64,000 nucleotides of DNA from Paracoccus sp. MKU1 (lineage in GTDB: Bacteria; Pseudomonadota; Alphaproteobacteria; Rhodobacterales; Rhodobacteraceae): assembly GCF_001447385.1 (NCBI RefSeq), contig NZ_LLWQ01000193.1, positions 124,001 through 188,000 on the forward strand. The letters run 5' to 3'. Under the pieces are notes generated by a model. That model did not search any database. It was given only the letters and a program-made list of their open reading frames with translations, and was not told the DNA's origin. The position numbers were made by a program, and so were the translations under genes. Below are positions 38,314 through 45,869 of this stretch, in pieces; position 1 is the first letter of the stretch; each line of letters opens with the position of its first letter.

Positions 38314-38322
38314 TTTTCATTT
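38277..38322 (+). terminator. intrinsic terminator formed by the last array hairpin
   Basis: The 12-bp GC-rich stem of hairpin 14 is followed by CTTTTCATTT. It ends the DUF1127/small-RNA transcript 27 bases before the rlmJ start, so the terminator and a regulatory loop share one structure. Confidence 0.8.
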
Positions 38323-38348
38323 CCAGGCCATCGGGTTAATCGCGGGAC

Positions 38349-39116
38349 ATGTTGTCCTATCAGCACGCCTATCACGCCGGGAACCTGGCCGATCTGCACA
38401 AGCACGCGCTGCTGGCTTGGATGCTGGCCTATCTGACCGCCAAGCCGAAACCGCTGAGCTATCTGGAAACCCATGCCGGGCGCGGCCTCTACGACCTGGC
38501 GGCACCCGAGGCCGAAAAGACCGGCGAGGCGGCGGCGGGCATCACCCGTGCGCTTGCCGAGAACTGGCTGCCCGGGGACCACCCCTTGCGCTTGGCGCTG
38601 GATGCCGTGCGCGCACGGCATGGCGCGACCGCCTATCCCGGCTCGCCGCTGATCGCGCGGCATTTCCTGCGGCCGGGCGACGTCGCGCATCTGGCCGAAC
38701 TGCACCCGGCCGAACACGCGGCGCTGGCAGAGGTCGCCGGCTTCGCCCATCTGCACCGACAGGACGGGTTCCAGATGGCGCAGGCGCTCTGCCCGCCCAT
38801 GCCGCGGCGCGGTCTGCTGCTGATCGACCCCAGCTATGAGGTCAAGGCCGATTACGACGTCATCCCGCGCCATATCGCCAAGCTGGCGCGCAAATGGAAC
38901 GTCGGCGTGATCGCGCTGTGGTATCCGATCCTGACCGATCTCCGCCATGCGCCGATGGTCGAGGCGCTGCGCCGCGACCACCCCGAGGCGCTGGTCTCGG
39001 AGCTCCGCTTCCCGCCGGTGCGGCCGGGCCATGGCATGGTCGGCTCGGGCATGGTCGTGCTGAACCCGCCTTACGGGCTGGCCGAGGAAGCCCGGCGAAT
39101 CGCGGCGCTTTTCTAG
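38349..39116 (+). CDS. rlmJ: 23S rRNA (adenine-2030-N6)-methyltransferase
   Basis: SAM-dependent methyltransferase acting on A2030 of 23S rRNA. It has 255 residues. The start MLSYQHAYHAGNLADLHKH is the family signature, YLETHAGRGLYDL near 38 is the SAM site, and the catalytic DPPY-like motif appears as LLLIDPSYEVKADY near 160. GSGMVVLNPPYGL near 230 matches the C-terminal family motif. ATG 38349 lies just after the terminator hairpin of the small-RNA array, so its promoter may sit within or overlap the array end. Its 3' end is convergent with ampD. Confidence 0.95.
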   Translation: MLSYQHAYHAGNLADLHKHALLAWMLAYLTAKPKPLSYLETHAGRGLYDLAAPEAEKTGEAAAGITRALAENWLPGDHPLRLALDAVRARHGATAYPGSPLIARHFLRPGDVAHLAELHPAEHAALAEVAGFAHLHRQDGFQMAQALCPPMPRRGLLLIDPSYEVKADYDVIPRHIAKLARKWNVGVIALWYPILTDLRHAPMVEALRRDHPEALVSELRFPPVRPGHGMVGSGMVVLNPPYGLAEEARRIAALF

Positions 39117-39126
39117 GATCGCTTGT

Positions 39127-39837
39127 CTAGGATTGTCGCAGGGGGACTTCGCGTCCCCCGTCCGCCGCTGACGCGGCGGCCTCCCCCTGCGGGGTATTTG
39201 GGCAACGAAGAAGCGGGCGATCGGCCAGCGCCGCGGCCAGCCGGCGGTCGGTTTCGTCCTCGGCCCCTGCGGCCCAGGGGCGGAAGCGCAGGCGGAATGC
39301 GGCGAGCCGCGCCGGACCCTCGGGATAGCCGATGCGGGTCAGGCTGTCGGCCAGCGGCAGGTCGGCGCCCGGCCCGTCCGGCCAGACCGCCAACCCCTGC
39401 ATGGCCAGCCGCCGCCAGTCGAAGCGCGGTCCGGGGTCGATCTTGCGCCCCGGCGCCATGTCGGAATGGCCGATCACGCCCTCGGGCCCGATGGACCAGC
39501 GCGCCTTGATGCCGCGTAGCAGCACCTCCAGCGCCGCCATCTGCGGCTCGGGGAACGGCCGGTCGCCGGGATTGACCAGTTCGATGCCGATGCTGCGCGA
39601 ATTCACGTCCTCGCGCCCCTGCCAGGAGCCGGTGCCCGCGTGCCAGGCGCGGCGGTCCTCGGGCACCAGCGCCTCGGTCGTCCCGTCCTCATGGACCAGC
39701 CAATGGGCACTGACCTCGGCCTCGGGATCGCAGAGCCGGGCGCGGGCCGAAGCGCCGTCCGCCATGCCGGTATAATGGATCACGACCAGCTCCGGCCGCT
39801 GCCCGCGCCGGTCGCCGTGATTGGGCGAAGGGCTCAA
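39127..39837 (-). CDS. N-acetylmuramoyl-L-alanine amidase (AmpD type)
   Basis: Zinc amidase of the amidase_2 family that cleaves the muropeptide amide bond during wall recycling. It has 236 residues and no signal peptide, as in cytosolic AmpD. Zinc ligands are visible in VVIHYTGMAD near 20, RAWHAGTGSWQGR near 63 with SIGIELVNPGD after it, and VIGHSDMAPGRKIDPGPRF near 120. The last 35 or so residues (from PLLRCPNTPQGE on) are encoded by a dispersed composite repeat rather than by amidase sequence, so the C-terminus is probably not conserved. The start overlaps the lipoprotein stop by four bases. Confidence 0.88.
   Translation of the reverse strand: MSPSPNHGDRRGQRPELVVIHYTGMADGASARARLCDPEAEVSAHWLVHEDGTTEALVPEDRRAWHAGTGSWQGREDVNSRSIGIELVNPGDRPFPEPQMAALEVLLRGIKARWSIGPEGVIGHSDMAPGRKIDPGPRFDWRRLAMQGLAVWPDGPGADLPLADSLTRIGYPEGPARLAAFRLRFRPWAAGAEDETDRRLAAALADRPLLRCPNTPQGEAAASAADGGREVPLRQS
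39141..39214 (+). repeat. dispersed composite repeat, copy inside the end of ampD
   Basis: Hairpin GGGGGAC-ttcgc-GTCCCCC (39141-39159), hairpin CCGCCGC-tgac-GCGGCGG (39162-39179), then CCTCCCCCTGCGGGGTATTTGGGCAACGAAGAAGC, written 3' part 39192-39214. Same order of parts as the minus-strand copy at 1792-1876, with different stem sequences. Confidence 0.7.
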
Positions 39838-40421
39838 AGCCCGGATTGGCGCAGCGGGCGCGGATCCCAGCCGCAGACGAAGCCGTCGCCGTCCGGATCG
39901 AGCCCGCGTGGGTCGATCACCGGCCCGCCGGCGGCGATGAAGGCGCTTTGCGCCACATCAGCGCTGGCATAGCTGCGGCAGGCCCGCGCCGCCACCGATT
40001 CGGAGCCGCCGCTGCGCTGATATTTCCGCGTCCCCGGCGCCTGGCTTTCCTGCTGGGCATAACGCAGCAGCGAGGGCGTGGCGGCTGGCATCACGCCCGG
40101 CGTTGCGGGCGCCGTGGTCGTCTGCACCGGAGCCGGCCGTGGCGCAGCAGCCACCGGGCCCGTTCCGGTCGCCGTCACCGGCCGTTTCGCCGGCGTCCCG
40201 GCGATATCGGCGGCGGTCGGCGCCTGCACCGGCAATTGCACGGGAATGGCCGTCGGCACCGGACCCTTGCCATGCAGCGCGATCTCGCGCGCTTGCAGGT
40301 ATTCCGCATAGCGCGAGCCGTTGTGCATGGCGCTGTAATTCGGGTTCCAGCCCGTATTTTCGCCACAACCGGCCAGCGCAAGGACGGGGCCAAGCACTGC
40401 CAGGATCGCCAGGTTCCGCAT
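39834..40421 (-). CDS. excalibur-domain lipoprotein
   Basis: A 195-residue predicted lipoprotein. The signal is MRNLAILAVLGPVLALAGCG, with lipobox LAGC. A middle region rich in Pro, Ala and Thr (residues 60-135) is followed by a C-terminal excalibur-type calcium-binding motif, DPRGLDPDGDGFVCGWDP. Its role is unknown; excalibur domains are found in extracellular nucleases and wall-associated proteins. It is co-directional with gatA (about 23 bases after its stop) and overlaps ampD by four bases, so it belongs to a gatCA-lipoprotein-ampD transcription unit. Confidence 0.75.
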   Translation of the reverse strand: MRNLAILAVLGPVLALAGCGENTGWNPNYSAMHNGSRYAEYLQAREIALHGKGPVPTAIPVQLPVQAPTAADIAGTPAKRPVTATGTGPVAAAPRPAPVQTTTAPATPGVMPAATPSLLRYAQQESQAPGTRKYQRSGGSESVAARACRSYASADVAQSAFIAAGGPVIDPRGLDPDGDGFVCGWDPRPLRQSGL

Positions 40422-40444
40422 CGGTCTCTCCCGTTTGAAGCCGG

Positions 40445-41926
40445 TCACCACCAGCGCGAGGGTTTCGCCGTGAAGCCTGCCGCAGATTCGAGGCTTTGCG
40501 CAAGGTTCAAGAGCCCGCCCTCGTCCCAGGGGCGGCCGATCAGCTGCATGCCCAGCGGCAGGCCCTGGCGGTCCAGCCCCACCGGCACCGAGATCCCCGG
40601 CAGCCCGGCCAGGTTCACCGTCACGGTGAAGACGTCGTTCAGATACATCTCGACCGGGTCCTTGCCCGACATCTCGCCCAGGCCGAAGGCGGCGCTGGGG
40701 GTGGCGGGTGTCAGGATCGCGTCGATGCCGTCGGCGAAGACCTGATCGAAATCGCGCTTGATCAGCGCGCGGACCTTGCGGGCACGGTTGTAATAGGCGT
40801 CATAGAAGCCCGCGGACAGCACATAGGTGCCGATCATCACCCGGCGCTGCACCTCGGGGCCGAAGCCCTCGGCGCGGGTCTTCTCATACATCTCGACCAC
40901 GCCGTCGCCGGCGCCCAGCTTGGCGCGGCGGCCGTAGCGCACCCCGTCATAGCGCGCCAGGTTCGAGGAGGCCTCGGCCGGGGCGATCACGTAATAGGCC
41001 GGCAACGCGTATTTCGTATGCGGCAGGGTGATGTCCACCACCTCGGCGCCGGCATCGCGCAGCATCTCGGCCGCCTGGTGCCAGAGCGCGTCGATCTCGT
41101 CCGACATGCCTTCCATGCGGTATTCGCGCGGAATGCCGATGCGCTTGCCGCGGATGTCGCCGGTCAGCGCCGCCTCGTAATCCGGCACCGGGCGTTCGGC
41201 GCTGGTCGAATCCCTGGGATCGACCGAGGCCATGGCGCCCAGCATGATCGCCGCGTCGCGCACCGATTTCGTCATCGGCCCGGCCTGGTCCAGCGAGCTG
41301 GCGAAGGCGATCACCCCCCAGCGGCTGACCCGGCCGTAGGTCGGCTTCAGCCCCACCGTGCCGGTGAAGGCGGCCGGCTGGCGGATCGAGCCGCCGGTAT
41401 CGGTGCCGGTCGCGGCCAGGCACAGATCCGCCGCCACCGCCGCCGCCGACCCGCCCGAGGAGCCGCCCGGCGTCAGCTGCCGGTCGTCCACCTTCCACGG
41501 GTTGACCACCGGGCCATAGCAGGCGCTTTCGTTCGACGAGCCCATGGCGAATTCGTCCATGCTGAGCTTGCCCAGCATGACCGCGCCCGCATCCCACAGA
41601 TTCTGGGTCACGGTCGATTCATATTGCGGCAGGAACCCTTCCAAGATCCGACTGGCCGCCTGCGACGGCACGTCCTTGGTGCAGAACAGATCCTTGATGC
41701 CCAGCGGGATGCCGCACATGGCGGGCGCATCGCCCCCGGCGATGCGGCTGTCGGCGGCGGCAGCCATCTGCCGCGCGCGCTCGGGGGTGTTGTGGACAAA
41801 GGCGTTCAGCACGCCGGCACCCTCGATGGCCGAAAGGCAGGCCTCGGTCAGCTCAAGGCTGGTGAAATCGCCCTTGCGCAACCCGTCGCGGGCCGCGGCG
41901 ATGGTCAGTTTGTTCAGATCGCTCAT
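40445..41926 (-). CDS. gatA: aspartyl/glutamyl-tRNA amidotransferase subunit A
   Basis: Amidase subunit of GatCAB, which converts Glu-tRNA-Gln (and Asp-tRNA-Asn) to the amide using glutamine. It has 493 residues. The Ser-cis-Ser-Lys triad is readable: Lys in [12 protein letters not shown] near 77, Ser in [15 protein letters not shown] near 150, and nucleophile Ser in [15 protein letters not shown] near 175. [19 protein letters not shown] near 225 is also typical. It overlaps gatC by four bases. gatB is not in the window. Confidence 0.97.
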   Translation of the reverse strand: MSDLNKLTIAAARDGLRKGDFTSLELTEACLSAIEGAGVLNAFVHNTPERARQMAAAADSRIAGGDAPAMCGIPLGIKDLFCTKDVPSQAASRILEGFLPQYESTVTQNLWDAGAVMLGKLSMDEFAMGSSNESACYGPVVNPWKVDDRQLTPGGSSGGSAAAVAADLCLAATGTDTGGSIRQPAAFTGTVGLKPTYGRVSRWGVIAFASSLDQAGPMTKSVRDAAIMLGAMASVDPRDSTSAERPVPDYEAALTGDIRGKRIGIPREYRMEGMSDEIDALWHQAAEMLRDAGAEVVDITLPHTKYALPAYYVIAPAEASSNLARYDGVRYGRRAKLGAGDGVVEMYEKTRAEGFGPEVQRRVMIGTYVLSAGFYDAYYNRARKVRALIKRDFDQVFADGIDAILTPATPSAAFGLGEMSGKDPVEMYLNDVFTVTVNLAGLPGISVPVGLDRQGLPLGMQLIGRPWDEGGLLNLAQSLESAAGFTAKPSRWW

Positions 41927-42210
41927 TCCACCACCTTCGGCACGGCAAAGAAGCCCTCGCGCGCATCGGGCGCGTTCTTCAGGATCAGCGCCTGCATCTC
42001 GCCATCGGTGACGATGTCCTGGCGCCGCTTGAGGCGCATCGGCTCGACGCCGGTCATCGGCTCGACGCCCTCGACATCGACCTCGTTCAGCTGTTCCATG
42101 AAATGCAGGATGCCGTTCAGCTCCTGCGCCAGCGCGGGCAGGTCGGCGTCCTTGACCGCAATCCGCGCCAGATGCGCGACCTTGCGGGCTTCGTCCTCGG
42201 TGATCGCCAT
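41923..42210 (-). CDS. gatC: aspartyl/glutamyl-tRNA amidotransferase subunit C
   Basis: Small belt subunit that wraps GatA and GatB together. It has 95 residues, [20 protein letters not shown] at the start and [18 protein letters not shown] near the end, both typical. The start is ATG 42210; a much longer open frame upstream overlaps the divergent hydrolase promoter and is not coding. It is the first gene of the gatCA unit. Confidence 0.95.
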   Translation of the reverse strand: MAITEDEARKVAHLARIAVKDADLPALAQELNGILHFMEQLNEVDVEGVEPMTGVEPMRLKRRQDIVTDGEMQALILKNAPDAREGFFAVPKVVE

Positions 42211-42340
42211 GGGAGGCTCCTTTCGCTTGCGCCGGGTTTTACCGGGGCGGCCGGGGCGGGGCAAGCACCCGCGCAGGCGGCGCTTTACGCCCGCGGCCCG
42301 GCTTGGCAGGATGCGGCAGCGCAAGAAAAGGAGCCTTCCC

Positions 42341-43033
42341 ATGAAACTGACCTGGCTTGGCCATTCGGGCTTCCGGCTGGAGATCGAACAGGCGGTGATC
42401 CTGATCGACCCCTGGCTGTCCGGCAACCCGGTATTCCCGGCCGAGAAGCGGGCCGAGGCCATTGCCGGCGCCACCCATATCCTTGTGACGCATGGCCACA
42501 GCGACCATACCGGCGACACCGTGTCGATCGCCAAGGAGCTGGGCATTCCCGCCGTCGGCATTTACGACATGGTCGCGACCTGGATGAAGCACGAAGACAT
42601 CGAGGGCATCGGCTTCAACAAGGGCGGGACGGTCGATCTGGGCGGCGCCAGGGTGACGATGGTGAACGCCAGCCATTCCTCGTCCTTCGAGGGCGCCGAA
42701 GGGCCCGTCTATGCCGGCCATGAATCGGGCTTCATGATCGCGGGCGAGGGCCATGTGATCTATGTCTCGGGCGATACCGACATCATGGCCGACATGGCAT
42801 GGATGGGGGAATATCACCAGCCGGACATCGGCATCCTCTGCGCGGGCGGGCATTTCACCATGGACATGGACCGGGCGGCTTGGGCGGCGCGGAAATATTT
42901 CGACTTCAAGACGGTGATCCCGTGCCATTACAAGACTTTCCCGCTGCTGGCGCAGGATGCCGAGGTGCTGAAGGCCGGCCTGCCGGGCGTGCAGGTGATC
43001 GAGCCCGTGGTGATGCAGCCGATCTCGCTCTAG
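42341..43033 (+). CDS. UPF0173 metal-dependent hydrolase
   Basis: Beta-lactamase-fold hydrolase of 230 residues, cytosolic. Metal ligands are in LGHSGF near 7, THGHSDHTGDT near 50 (HxHxDH), NASHSSS near 110, YVSGDTDIMAD near 147 and VIPCHYKTFP near 200. The substrate is unknown; the family (UPF0173, YtkL-like) is conserved across bacteria. ATG 42341 follows AAAAGGAG. The last four bases overlap the convergent DUF1989 gene. Confidence 0.9.
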   Translation: MKLTWLGHSGFRLEIEQAVILIDPWLSGNPVFPAEKRAEAIAGATHILVTHGHSDHTGDTVSIAKELGIPAVGIYDMVATWMKHEDIEGIGFNKGGTVDLGGARVTMVNASHSSSFEGAEGPVYAGHESGFMIAGEGHVIYVSGDTDIMADMAWMGEYHQPDIGILCAGGHFTMDMDRAAWAARKYFDFKTVIPCHYKTFPLLAQDAEVLKAGLPGVQVIEPVVMQPISL

Positions 43034-43863
43034 GGCCAGCGATAGGCGCTCGGCCCGGGCTGCGGACGCGCCGCGGGCCGGGCCGGCGCGAAGATCTCGA
43101 CCAGGAGCGGATGGCAGGCGGCGGCGTCGCTGGAATGCTCGCTGCCGCAATCGCCGCCCGGACAGGCCGAGAGCCCGCCGATCAGGTCGATCTCGGCGAA
43201 AAATTCGATGTAATCGCCAGGACGCACCGGGCTCGCCTTCATGAAATACTGCCCGGTGTCGCGGGTGAAGCCGGTGCACATGAAGACGTTCAGCACGTCA
43301 TGCACCAAGGGCTCGGCCTCGTCTCGCGGCAGGTCCAGTTCCGCCATCAGCGCGTGGGTCAGGTTGGAATGGCAGCAATGGTGATAGTCCTGACCGCTCA
43401 GCAGGCGATGCGTATAGGGATCGCAGCGCGTGCCGATGACATCATGGACCGAGCCGCCATATTCGTCGATGCCATACCATTCCAGCGTGTCTTCGGTCAC
43501 CGTGGCCATCGGCCGCAGATACGGAAAGCTGGACCACATGCGATCACCGCGCGTCAGGTGCGTGCCGTGCAGCGCCCGGGTCTTGCCGGAATAGAACCGC
43601 TCGCGCGGATCGGCGGCGGACCACAGGTTCAGATCGCCGACCTGCGGCCCCTCGACGCTGGTGATGCGAAAGAAATGCCCGACGGGGACATGGAAGCAGC
43701 GCGCCTCGCGCGGGGGCACCAGGCATTCGCCGGATTTGCGCGCCGTTAGCCGCAATGCCTGCAAACCGGGCAGGTCGGCATCGGGGAGGGTATCGTTCGG
43801 ATAGCAGATGACCGGACGGATGGCCCGGCGTTCAGCGGCGTCTTGCGGAATGATGCTGTTCAT
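43030..43863 (-). CDS. DUF1989 (urea carboxylase-associated) family protein
   Basis: A 277-residue soluble protein of the DUF1989 family, whose members often sit beside urea carboxylase or amino-acid transport genes. Family motifs are CFHVPVGHFFRITSVEGPQV near 58 with GDLNLW after it, YSGKTRALHGTHLTRGDRMW near 90, HHCCHSNL near 162 and the C-terminal IDLIGGLSACPGGDCGSEHS. No urea-related gene is nearby, so it is an orphan here and its reaction is not assigned. The 4-base tail overlap with the UPF0173 gene is convergent. Confidence 0.85.
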   Translation of the reverse strand: MNSIIPQDAAERRAIRPVICYPNDTLPDADLPGLQALRLTARKSGECLVPPREARCFHVPVGHFFRITSVEGPQVGDLNLWSAADPRERFYSGKTRALHGTHLTRGDRMWSSFPYLRPMATVTEDTLEWYGIDEYGGSVHDVIGTRCDPYTHRLLSGQDYHHCCHSNLTHALMAELDLPRDEAEPLVHDVLNVFMCTGFTRDTGQYFMKASPVRPGDYIEFFAEIDLIGGLSACPGGDCGSEHSSDAAACHPLLVEIFAPARPAARPQPGPSAYRWP

Positions 43864-43914
43864 GGCGCGATGCTATGCGCGCGTCCACGGCATCGCAAGC
43901 GCGCACTGCCGCAT

Positions 43915-43977
43915 GGGTATTTGGACAACAGAGAAGCCGGCAGGGCGGCGACATGCTTCTCTGTTGTCCAAATACCC
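43915..43977. repeat. perfect inverted pair of the GGGTATTTG..GAGAAGC repeat
   Basis: Two 23-base arms (43915-43937 and 43955-43977) are exact reverse complements around a 17-base loop. Each arm is GGGTATTTGGACAACAGAGAAGC or its complement, the same motif as at 26214-26287 and 39192-39214. It lies between the DUF1989 gene start and a terminator. Confidence 0.85.
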
Positions 43978-44008
43978 AAAAACAAAAGCGCGGCCGGGAA
44001 GCCGCGCT
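43978..44008 (-). terminator. intrinsic terminator of the 53-residue protein gene
   Basis: On the minus strand AGCGCGGC-ttcccg-GCCGCGCT followed by TTTGTTTTT. It lies about 35 bases after the stop of the small gene at 44043 and abuts the inverted repeat. Confidence 0.9.
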
Positions 44009-44042
44009 GGAAGACCCGCGCAGGCGGGCGAGTGGCCGGGCC

Positions 44043-44204
44043 TCAGGCGGCGCGGCGGATATCGGCTTCGAGCGGCATCGGGTCGAAGCTGAAATAGCCG
44101 AACATCTGTTCAAGCACGGCCAGGGCGGCGCGGCTTTCAGTCTTGGCCGGTTTCAGCACGGCCAGATTGGCGTTCGGCTTCTGGGTTTCGGCAAGGGTTT
44201 GCAT
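44043..44204 (-). CDS. small conserved-looking protein, function unknown
   Basis: A 53-residue soluble protein, MQTLAETQKPNANLAVLKPA at the start, with the segment ALAVLEQMFGYFSFD near residue 30-44. Short rhodobacteral proteins with a similar LEQM-aromatic ending are familiar to me but have no function I can name. It starts at ATG 44204 behind GGAG. A longer frame to 44306 would run through the terminator of the sdh operon, so it is rejected. It has its own strong terminator, which supports it being a separate gene. Confidence 0.65.
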   Translation of the reverse strand: MQTLAETQKPNANLAVLKPAKTESRAALAVLEQMFGYFSFDPMPLEADIRRAA

Positions 44205-44242
44205 TCCGAGAATCTCCGGGTCGAAGTGGGCTCTCCCCGCCG

Positions 44243-44291
44243 GAAAAGATAACGCCGCAACGCAGAAAAATCCAGTTCTGCGACGCGGCGT
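44243..44291 (-). terminator. intrinsic terminator of the sdh operon
   Basis: On the minus strand a two-part stem (ACGCCGC and CGCAGAA pairing with TTCTGCG and GCGGCGT, small internal loop) is followed by TATCTTTT. It lies about 45 bases after the sdhB stop. Confidence 0.85.
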
Positions 44292-44334
44292 CAAACGGTA
44301 TGGCACGGCATACCGGCCATGCCTCCCATGCAGA

Positions 44335-45117
44335 TCAGACGATCCGGTCCACCATCATGTGCTTGATCGAGGCGATCGCCTTGGCCGGGTTCAACCCCTT
44401 GGGGCAGGTGTTGGTGCAGTTCATGATCGTGTGGCAGCGATACAGCTTGAACGGGTCCTCGAGCGAATCCAGCCGCTCGCCCGTCGCCTCGTCGCGCGAA
44501 TCGATGATCCAGCGATAGGCGTGCAGCAGGGCCGCCGGGCCCAGATAGCGGTCTCCGTTCCACCAGTAGCTCGGGCAGGCGGTCGAGCAGCTGGCGCACA
44601 TCACGCATTCATAGAGGCCGTCCAGCTTCTTGCGGTCCTCGATCGACTGGCGCCATTCCTTGTCGGGTGTAGGCGTCTCGGTGATCAGATAGGGCTGGAC
44701 CGAGGCGTGCTGGGCGTAGAAATGCGTCAGGTCCGGCACCAGGTCCTTCACCACCGGCATATGCGGCAGCGGATAGATGTTCACGTCCTTGCCCTTGACC
44801 TCGTCCATGCCGAAGATGCAGGCGAGGTGGTTGCCGCCGTCGATGTTCATCGCGCAGGAGCCGCAGATCCCCTCGCGGCAGGAGCGGCGGAAGGTCAGCG
44901 TCGGGTCGATCTCGTTCTTGATCTTGATCAGCGCGTCCAGGACCATGGGGCCGCATTTGTCCATGTCGACGAAATAGGTGTCGATGCGCGGGTTCTCGCC
45001 GGTATCGGGATCCCAGCGATAGATGTTGAAGCGGCGGACGTTGGTGGCGCCCTCGGGTTTCGGCCAGGTCTTGCCGACCCGCATGCGGCTGTTCTTGGGA
45101 AGGGTAAGTTGGACCAT
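44335..45117 (-). CDS. sdhB: succinate dehydrogenase iron-sulfur subunit
   Basis: Carries electrons from FAD in SdhA to ubiquinone through three Fe-S clusters. It has 260 residues. Cluster ligands are visible: [15 protein letters not shown] near 72 for [2Fe-2S], [16 protein letters not shown] near 165 for [4Fe-4S], and [17 protein letters not shown] near 220 for [3Fe-4S]. Unusually, it is separated from sdhA by two small lipoprotein genes (69-base gap to the nearer one). A strong terminator follows. Confidence 0.97.
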   Translation of the reverse strand: MVQLTLPKNSRMRVGKTWPKPEGATNVRRFNIYRWDPDTGENPRIDTYFVDMDKCGPMVLDALIKIKNEIDPTLTFRRSCREGICGSCAMNIDGGNHLACIFGMDEVKGKDVNIYPLPHMPVVKDLVPDLTHFYAQHASVQPYLITETPTPDKEWRQSIEDRKKLDGLYECVMCASCSTACPSYWWNGDRYLGPAALLHAYRWIIDSRDEATGERLDSLEDPFKLYRCHTIMNCTNTCPKGLNPAKAIASIKHMMVDRIV

Positions 45118-45186
45118 TGGGTAACTCCTGGTGGTCAGAGCGCCGTCTTGCGACGGGCCGTCATGCGGTGGCTTGGGCGAAAGGCG

Positions 45187-45513
45187 TCAATTCGCCCCCC
45201 AGCCCGGTTGTTCGTAAAGCGGCCGCGTGGGCATCTGTCCCGAACGGCGCAAGACGCATTGGCTGAAGATCTGGGACGGATCGCGGCCCAGGATCTGGTC
45301 CGCGGACATGTCGACCCTGACGAAGCCGCCGCGATAGCCATGCGAGCCGATGCCCAGCCCGACCTCGGTGCGCGGGGCCCGGGCGTCCAGCGCCTGGACC
45401 ATGCAGACGCGCTCGGCCTGCTCGACGGGGATCTGCACCGGCGCGGGCGCGCAGGCCGCCAGCCCCAGCAGTGCCGGGGCCAGGCTCAGGCCAAGCGCGC
45501 CGCGCCCGGCCAT
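45187..45513 (-). CDS. small predicted lipoprotein between sdhA and sdhB
   Basis: A 108-residue predicted lipoprotein: signal to LGLAAC with Cys 21, then APAPVQIPVEQAERVCMVQA and a conserved-looking middle (GLGIGSHGYRGGFVRVDMS), two further cysteines. Function unknown. Its ATG overlaps the stop of the upstream 118-residue gene (TGATG), so the two are translated together inside the sdh operon. Both may be envelope proteins unrelated to complex II, carried for co-expression, or accessory factors; the sequence does not decide. Confidence 0.72.
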   Translation of the reverse strand: MAGRGALGLSLAPALLGLAACAPAPVQIPVEQAERVCMVQALDARAPRTEVGLGIGSHGYRGGFVRVDMSADQILGRDPSQIFSQCVLRRSGQMPTRPLYEQPGWGAN

Positions 45514-45869
45514 CAGGCAGCCCGCTTCGCCGCGGCCGCGGCGCCGGCGATGCATTGCGTGGTCGCCGGGCGGCCGACGATGGCGGCCACCGCATCCCCT
45601 GCCCCAGCCGCGCCGGCATCGGCGATGCTGGCCAGTTCCGCCGAGGTGGCGTTCTGCATCACGCAATCGGTATAGGGCGCGACATTGGCGCCGGGCAGGC
45701 GCCGGGCCATCTCGCGGTTGACGACGACGCGCGCCGAGGAGCGGATGGCCGCATCCGGCGGCGTCACCTGCGGCACCGGCGGCGGTGCGACCGGCGCCAT
45801 GCCGGGGTTCTGCACCACGCAGCCCGATAGGGCCAGCGCGGCAGCGGTCAGGATCAGAGGAAGACGCAT
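45513..45869 (-). CDS. predicted lipoprotein downstream of sdhA
   Basis: A 118-residue predicted lipoprotein: [17 protein letters not shown] with Cys 17 as lipidation site, a Pro-rich stretch (GMAPVAPPPVPQVTPPD), then a domain with two cysteines (YTDCVMQNATSAELASIADA and GRPATTQCIAGA). Function unknown. It abuts the sdhA stop (one-base overlap) and is coupled to the next lipoprotein gene. The paired cysteines could form a disulfide in the periplasm. Confidence 0.75.
   Translation of the reverse strand: MRLPLILTAAALALSGCVVQNPGMAPVAPPPVPQVTPPDAAIRSSARVVVNREMARRLPGANVAPYTDCVMQNATSAELASIADAGAAGAGDAVAAIVGRPATTQCIAGAAAAAKRAA

Larger units (their letters stand above)
37718..38322 (+). ncRNA. array of seven cuckoo/CcsR-type small RNAs (14 anti-SD-loop hairpins)
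   Basis: Fourteen successive hairpins, each with a loop made of CUCC repeats (usually CUCCUCCUCCCU), that is the anti-Shine-Dalgarno sequence of the 16S rRNA 3' end. The stems differ in sequence but pair perfectly or nearly so, which shows selection for structure. They group as seven two-hairpin units, separated by linkers that all contain AUAC. The family is known as CcsR RNAs in R. sphaeroides (four copies after a DUF1127 gene) and more broadly as cuckoo RNAs in alphaproteobacteria. The last hairpin has a T-run and ends the transcript. Exact processed ends cannot be read from DNA. Confidence 0.92.

Noticed and set aside
37718-38322. CRISPR array.
   Set aside because: The repeated CTCCTCC segments are hairpin loops with differing self-complementary flanks and irregular spacing, without constant repeats and unique spacers; no cas gene is present.
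37677-39032. A 451-residue minus-strand frame across the small-RNA array and rlmJ.
   Set aside because: Its repeats (GGGG-R type) are only the translation of the hairpin array; the real content is structured RNA plus rlmJ on the other strand.
44205-44306. N-terminal extension of the 53-residue protein to ATG 44306.
   Set aside because: The extension is coded by the sdh operon terminator hairpin and T-run; ATG 44204 has its own GGAG.
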